Assembly (NCBI GenBank): GCA_963682055.1
Contig: OY821745.1
Span: forward strand, 4,657,501 to 4,721,500
Reading direction: 5' to 3'
Source of the DNA: Primula veris
Taxonomy: Eukaryota > Streptophyta > Magnoliopsida > Ericales > Primulaceae
DNA length: 64,000 nt
The notes under the pieces were generated by a model. The model worked only from the letters and a program-made list of their open reading frames with translations. It did not search any database and was not told the DNA's origin. The translations under genes were made by a program, and so were the position numbers. This document shows, piece after piece, positions 57,815-64,000 of the stretch; position 1 is the stretch's first letter, and each line of letters starts with the position of its first letter.

Positions 57815-58210
57815 CTACCTATGATGCACGGACATGACTTTGCGTGTCTAACACGACACAGACACGTCAAAACGGCAAAATTCTAAAATTTAGGACATGA
57901 CAGTTAAAAGAGTATACAATTATATTTTTTATATATTTGACATATTTTTTTATTTAAACAAATAAACCACAATAGTATTATTTTGATCTAAATGTTATCA
58001 AATATCTCAATTAACATAATTATGTTAAATCTACATTTTTATAAGTCACTTTAGATGGGTTTCAAGTTAAAAATTACAAATTATACTATTTTTTGAGCGA
58101 AGCGTGTCCCGTTATCGTTGAACCGTGTCCGATACGCGTGTGTAAGTGGGTAAAAGACAAATCATAATTGACATGTTAATCTACCGTACCGGACACGCGA
58201 TCAGGAACAA
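57815..58210. repeat. Second copy of the GTGTCCGACAC-type dispersed repeat
   Basis: Holds ACACGACACAGACACG, AACGGCAAAATTCTAAAATT and CCGTGTCCGATACGCGTG, in the same motif order as at 2331-2420 and elsewhere in that copy. Confidence 0.5.
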
Positions 58211-59290
58211 CACAAATCCGAGTCTATCAAATACCACAGCTGGCCAGGCAATTTAAAACCATAAAAAGCATGTGAATTAGCTCGAGGATGACGTGCGAGA
58301 CAATTGACCGGTTTATTCGCGGATCTGAAGTATCATAGGAGTCTACTAAAGCAACTTTTGATGTTATTTCATTGGGCCAAGTCACACTAGTCGGGGACCA
58401 AATAACACAAATCAAATACTCCAAATATATATTTTTATCAAAAAAAAAATCAGAAATTGTTGAAAAATACTCATACAAAAATTACATAAATAAAAATTTC
58501 GCACTACCTACCAGACCATCAAAATGCCAAACCAAATAGTAAAATTTACAAAATCCCCATTTCGGTAATTAATTTATACATAATATCTTTCACTTTTATT
58601 TGTATCATTCTATTATAATAAGTGAAGCGAAGATTTAACAGTTATTTTTTAGGCGGCTAAATTTATCCATTTTTCTATCCTTACAATTTTTCTGAAATTA
58701 CAAAATACAATTTAATTTTTTTTAAAAGCTACCCTAAGAAACTACCTATTTAGTTTTTGAAAGCAAAAAAAAAAAAAAAAAAAAATCGAGAAATAAACTA
58801 TTATAATAACTGAAGCCAAGAATTAACGGTCACACCTACTAAATAATACCCATATTTTTTCAAATATACTCTTACTATTTTCTTAAATTACAAAACACAA
58901 AAATCTACCTATTTGATTTTATTTTTTAAAACTACATGTGTGCCTTTTATTTACTAAATCATACTATTAATATAAAACAACCCAAGAGAAATGAATCTGC
59001 CAAATTTTACCAATTTTTTTCAACAATATCATTATTCTAATTTATTAATTACTTATGTATCATAATGCAATTCAAATAAATAAATAACTAAATAAATACG
59101 ATCATTCTCACACTTGATATTCATCTCTCAAACTATACTTTTATTACAAAAAAAAATCATATTACTCCTTATATACGATTATTAATTTACTATATTTATT
59201 CTATCATTTTTTTAAAAATTTCAAATTTATTTGTCCGACATAATATTTATATACGTATCGGAAACGTAACTGTGTGTCAGAATTGCTATC
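58211..59290. other. AT-rich spacer upstream of rsmG
   Basis: No gene or structured repeat recognised. It contains a run of about 22 A near 58767-58787 and several AT-rich low-complexity stretches. Confidence 0.45.
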
Positions 59291-59291
59291 C

Positions 59292-59303
59292 TATATATAT
59301 AAA
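59292..59303 (+). promoter_or_regulatory. Candidate TATA box of rsmG
   Basis: TATATATATAAA lies about 50-60 nt upstream of the ATG at 59352, allowing a leader of roughly 20-30 nt. Confidence 0.45.
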
Positions 59304-59351
59304 GCAAAAGATATGGCCAAATGTAAATAAATTAAAATAAGCGGGGGAAGC

Positions 59352-59594
59352 ATGAGTAATAATATAGTCTCTCTCTCCTCCTGTTTCCAACTCTCTCTCT
59401 CTATCAGGACTTTGATCAAACACCTTCCACTCATTACCAAAACACATCATAATACTAATAATCAAAGAACACTAAAAACCTCATCTTCATTATCAAATTC
59501 CAAATTCACATTTTACCAAACCCTAAACAATACTCAAAAACAACAGCTCAATATTTACGTCCACACTCTCCTAGAATGGAACCAGGTCCCCCCC

Positions 59595-59626
<32 letters not shown>

Positions 59627-62600
59627 TTGTATTATATTATGCACAGCTCCGGACCGAGCCTTTCGATACCTAAGTCGTAGATTTTTTAGGGCGCCTATTG
59701 AAGCTTATATCCTTCCGCATTGTATAATAAACTTAACACTAACACTCTCTCTCACTTGTGGGGCTGGACTAAATCCGAACGGGTCCAACAAGTGTAATCA
59801 ATGTCCATTTTGGGACGGAAGAGGTGACCTAAAATCACTTGTGACTAACCGGGCTCTGATACCATATTGAAGCTCCTTACTCACTAAAAGGCTTTGTAGC
59901 AAGTAAGGAGAGCAACACATTTTAAACACACGTCACGATCTATGCACAAGTGATGTGGTATAATAAACTTAACAGTGCCTTTCTAATCCATGTCATAATA
60001 AAACAAAATATTATCGTTTATATTACATAAAATAAACCATCAAATAAAATAGGTTATTCTTGTATTGTTATTAGGGAAAAACAACAACTTATTTATACTC
60101 CCTCCATCGGTCATTAAGAGATTACTACTAGGACTTACAAAAATCTCATACATAAGTTGCCCAAAAGAAAAACATTAAACTTTAATCTTATAGTCTATAT
60201 GTTAAACTATCTGATGAAGTTTTGAACATTTTTGTTTTAAAAATATAATAAAGCGTAAATAAATATTTGCCATATTACTATTTCCAACAAGTTATAGTGT
60301 AACGAATACCGGGTGTCATGGTCATGGGCTCTAATAATCACCGCTTAGCTTCGCCCTCGTGTCCGTAACGAGATTACATGCGACTTTGACTTGCAAAAAA
60401 TCCTGGTCTAAATTGACCAAACTCTGGCATTAACACTATAATGTGCTGCTTAAGATATTGGTCACAACTAACTTAACCACAAGTTTTTTGAGGAATGAAA
60501 GGTATGTTAGAACATAGTATAAGTCTAAGGTGGATGGAAATTGCACTGCAAAGAAGGTCACTCATTCCATCGTAAATCTTCGGAACAAAAACATTCAAAC
60601 ATATTTCCGTTCTGCGTTGTTACTTCTAATCGAGACTAATGTTGCAATTCAGATTATGGGGACCTTATAGAGTTTTGGTCTCAACTTGGGAACCATAAGT
60701 TACGAACTTTTTTCGCGTTTGCTTTGCAGAAGATGAATCTAACGGCTGTTAGAGATGCAAGTGAGGTTATGGAGAGGCACATTGAGGACTCCCTCGCGAT
60801 TATACCTCCTATAAAGAGCTCGTATGTATCGCATTGTGAGAGTTCGTGTGAAAACATAAAAATCGTCGATGTGGGAAGTGGTGCGGGCCTACCCGGGTTG
60901 ATCCTAGCCATTGCTTGCCCTGGTAGTTAAATATATTTGAATTAGAGTACTGATACCCGTACAATTTAATGTATGCATACAGTGTGTTGACAATAACTCA
61001 TTCAATCATATGGGGCTTGTTTTGTTGCAGTTCTTAATGGTATTTTTTTGCCCTAAAATTCTAATGTATTTGGTTTACCAACTGAGCTTGTTTAGTTTTC
61101 TACCCTGAAAATGCTAGACGTTTTAAAATGAATGACCTTATATACAAAAAATAAGTCAGTTTATTTATAAGCTCAAAAGCTGCAGTTAGGAAACTCTTTA
61201 TGGAAACCTATAATATCTCTTAAAATTGCAATGACAACATCAAAGTTACATTGTCATTAAATGATGCTCACACTAAATATGTATGGCTAGCATTTTGCTT
61301 TAAGATACTTGATAATTTAAAGGTTACACTTTTCTTCTATTGATTCTTTTTATATGTGGACTCGTGCATATTGATTATTGAATGGGGTGAGGTGAAAAGA
61401 TTTTGGATGAGTAACAGCGATATTGGATCCCCTTTCTGTTTTGTGTAACATTCTAAAGTAAAATGTTTTGATACTTAACTTTTTATTTGGTTACAATATT
61501 CAAGAAGACAATATCTACAGCTTTGTAACTTGCCCTAACAATCACCCCTTTTAACTCAAGTAGATAATATCAACATGATATTAAATATTTATGGTTGACT
61601 ATTAGGGAGGGGAAATTAGATAAATGATGTCTGAGTTGTTCCACTAATAATCCATTATTTTCTAAATTAACGGTGAAGCAAAATCTGTCATAAAGCAGGA
61701 CAATAAACCTACTTGAATTTGCCATTATTTGTTGTTCCACGACTCTTGTACCTTATTTTTCTAGTTGTATGTAGGTATATGTTTTTGATAGTAATAATGA
61801 TTAGGTTGGAAGGTCACATTGCTGGAGTCAATGAACAAGCGCTGTGTTTTTCTGGAGCATGCAATTGGTGCTACACGCTTATCAAATGTTCAAGTAATAC
61901 GAGATAGAGCTGAGGTGAGATTTTCCTTTTTCCCAATAAAGTGCTGCTACAATAAGATTTGAAGTGTTACAACTTTTACATATTTTACTGGTACAGAAGT
62001 TTTAGAATTGGCTTTGGGAACTCATGCTTAGCTTGGTTCTCGGTGTAGTTCTTCAATTTTTGCATTGTGGTAATTGGGATTTGCAGCCACAGGCTTAGTA
62101 TAATGTGGGTCCGTAACCATCACCTCGACGATAATTATCTTAAAATACACTTGGGATTTGCAGCAATAGGCTTAGTATAATGCTGGTCCATACCCATCTC
62201 CTTGGCGATAATTATCTTAAAATACACTCGGGACAGAACGAAGTCATAAGGTTTAAGGAAATAGTCAAAACTTGAAACGCATTAGCGTACTTCTGGTTTA
62301 TTTATATGAGTGATAAACCATAAGGCTTGCAAGTGAAAGTCCCTGGAGAAATTAACTTCTGTTAACACATTCATTGTATTTGTCATGAATGTCTCCGTAT
62401 TCTCCCTGTTTTTCGTTTCTCAATTGCACGTATGCACATTTTAGTGCCATAGGACCTTGGGAGCTCGAGGGCTTCATACATTTGAAAGATTAATTTATTG
62501 GTTTTATTCAAAATAACTCAAATGGCATGACTTTGGTATAGATAGAATTTCGGACAGAATCTTGCTTTCAGAGAGGGATACGATGTGGCAGTGGCCAGAG

Positions 62601-63642
62601 CAGTCGCTGAACTAAGAACTTTAGGTAACTATTTTCAATCATTTAACCTTTTTCCCCCATTAGCTTTTGTGCTCTGTTACTCATTCTGATGGTTAAAATA
62701 TACTTTTAATTTCAGCTGAGTACTGTCTTCCTTTGGTTCGTGTGGGTGGTTTGTTTGTAGCTGCAAAGGGACATGATCCTCTGGTATGTTTTTTGAACTT
62801 CATTTCTGGAACTTGATATGTATTTTAGTATGTTACTAAGACCTTTGTGGTAGACTTAGTAAGGGAAGCAGAACTAAGAAATAAGGAAATATATTACACC
62901 GACTTACTGTGTATGCTGACAGGTTAAATTAGGGAAGTATGAGATGATTTTGTTTTCCCCTGCCGAATAGAAAGCCAAAACAAGTGCAGAAAGCCAAGTT
63001 TTAAAGCTTTTCCCTTCAATGAAGAACTTATCCTTTCTTAAGCAGTACATTAAAGTTTTCGCAGAAAAGACGACTTTTTTTTTTTGTAAATTATTTAAAC
63101 TTCATTTAGTTGATGAACTGAAAAACTTAGCAAACAACTTTTGCTGTAGATGCTTTCTCTTTCCTTGGTCTTTATATGTGACACAATTTATGTACAGTAA
63201 TAGACAAATTTGGAAAATTCGGCAAAGTAGTACTTAAAATCGTTGCTCTGAAACTGAATAGCAGAAGAAAACCATAAATGAATTGGAGAATTTTATAACT
63301 ATGAGGTCTAGACTTAATAAATTTAGTGTACGTCGTATGAGTATAAGTTTGTAGGATGCTTTAAGAAATTGAAAAACTGTGTTTGGGTACACACACACTC
63401 TCGTCACTTAAGAAAAGTCACAATCTGTAAACAACATATACTTCAGAAAATAATGCCTATACAGGAGAAATCTTTAAAATATTCTAAAACATACACATTA
63501 TTAACTAACAGATAATGCCTCTCTCCTATTCTTTTTTCTTTCTAATTCATTATCTTATTTCCCACTCTCTGTCAGGAAGAAGTTGCCAGAGCAAAAAGAG
63601 CCGTTGAGTTGATGGGTGCTTCCGTATTGCAAATGTCTTCTG
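59352..63642 (+). CDS. rsmG: RsmG/GidB 16S rRNA methyltransferase, organellar, exons 1-6 (3' end missing)
   Basis: Exons: 59352-59585, 60730-60922, 61805-61914, 62546-62624, 62716-62783, 63576-63642, all in frame, giving 250 codons before the window ends. The first 60 residues are Ser/Thr/Asn/Lys-rich (SSCFQLSLSIRTLIK, TLKTSSSLSNSK) with almost no acidic residues, fitting a plastid or mitochondrial transit peptide. Then follows the RsmG core: YVHTLLEWNQ|KMNLTAVRDASE, RHIEDSLAI, the SAM-binding glycine loop VDVGSGAGLPGL (about 124-135), VTLLESMNKRCVFLEHA, VQVIRDRAE, AVARAVAELRTLAEYCLPLV, GGLFVAAKGHDPL. Bacterial RsmG makes m7G527 in 16S rRNA; a nuclear copy with a transit peptide should act on organellar, most likely plastid, 16S rRNA. 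The usual C-terminal strand is not in the window. The exon 1 donor is weak (CAG|GTCCCC) and abuts a microsatellite. Confidence 0.88.
59586..59626. repeat. C/CT/AT compound microsatellite at the rsmG exon 1 donor
   Basis: GT followed by C7, (CT)n and (AT)n. The splice donor GTCCCC is formed by the edge of this simple repeat. Confidence 0.85.
59697..59974 (-). mobile_element. TRIM in rsmG intron 1
   Basis: A 278-bp element. Minus strand LTR 59866-59974 starts TGTTAAGTTTATTATAC and ends GCTTCAAT. Just inside is the primer site TGGTATCAGAGC (59853-59864). The other LTR (59697-59738) keeps only both ends, with its middle deleted. Flanks GCGCCT (59691-59696) and GTGCCT (59975-59980) look like the target duplication. 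Same family as 30412-30811. Confidence 0.75.
60099..60290. mobile_element. Stowaway-like MITE remnant in rsmG intron 1
   Basis: Starts CTCCCTCCATCGGTCATTAAG after TA. The opposite terminus was not found, so it is truncated; the right limit is approximate. Confidence 0.4.
62077..62228. repeat. Tandem duplication of 76 bp in rsmG intron 3
   Basis: Two head-to-tail copies start GGGATTTGCAGC (62077 and 62153) and share GGCTTAGTATAATG and GATAATTATCTTAAAATACA. They differ at several positions. Each copy contains TTTGCAG, a possible decoy splice acceptor. Confidence 0.8.
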
Positions 63643-64000
63643 GTATGTTTTCCATGTATCTCTAATCTCTATGTTCTACTTTTTTTTACTTGCTTGTTAC
63701 TTGGATAAGGAAATATGATCAGTTGAGCTACACTGAGAAAGCCGTTGTACATTTGTTTAATTTCTTTAACAACACACCATGCTACGTTCATTATTGATGT
63801 TCCGGGAATACGTATCTTTCTGGCTCTATAGAATTGTAGATTTTTTTCATTCTTTTTACTAAAAAATTAAGGTGAAATTGGTACTTTCTTAGTCTGTCAT
63901 TTTTCTCTTGCCTTCTACTTTTAAGCAAATAAGCTGTCTTTTTTTAGGTTCTGAAAAAGCTTAGTTCATCCGGGCTAAAAGTACCTAGCTTTTAAGTTCA

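Overview
This is nuclear DNA of a flowering plant, almost certainly a eudicot. Genes are split by AT-rich GT-AG introns, plant gene families are present (EDS1, a PDR-type ABCG transporter, an organellar RsmG, an SDH7-like protein), and the space between and inside genes is filled with LTR retrotransposons, TRIMs, MITEs and a tRNA-derived SINE. The species cannot be named from the sequence. All identifications come from reading the sequence and recalling protein families; no database search was run.

Layout. (1) 1-2138, minus strand: the first two exons of a small mitochondrial protein resembling SDH7, running off the left edge. (2) 4127-7751, minus: a complete EDS1 immune-signalling gene in three exons (607 aa), with a hAT-type MITE in intron 1 and a SINE in intron 2. 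(3) 9778-26526: an old, coding-dead Ty1/copia element, split by a very young complete Sirevirus-type copia element (15267-24959, minus strand). The young element has near-identical 1256-bp LTRs, a 5-bp target duplication, a tRNA-iMet primer site, gag, pol and a third env-like ORF. (4) 26527-33416: gene-poor spacer with foldback elements, a TRIM nested in a MITE, and a CACTA-like end. (5) 33417-56850, plus: a full-size PDR/ABCG transporter in 24 exons. Every junction could be placed and the frame is continuous (1379 aa). A 7-kb relative of the dead copia element sits in intron 12. (6) 56851-59351: MITE-rich spacer. (7) 59352 onward, plus: the first six exons of an organelle-targeted RsmG/GidB 16S rRNA methyltransferase, running off the right edge.

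The four host genes have unrelated jobs (respiration, immunity, membrane export, ribosome maturation); nothing suggests a cluster with one function. The most unusual content is in the young Sirevirus. Gag and pol lie in different frames with a stop in each, separated by a 100-nt stretch that has a GTAAGT donor, a CTAAC branch-like site and a pyrimidine-rich TAG acceptor; removing it fuses gag to pol in frame. Its LTR U3 carries a tandem array of hairpins with a constant core (ACGATCGGTCGT) and arms that differ but stay complementary. A second, inverted cluster of the same hairpins lies between pol and the env-like ORF.

Two copies of the dead copia family (9778-26526 and 42556-49557) share the same ruined coding body but differ in U3, which suggests a coding-dead lineage moved by another element's enzymes.
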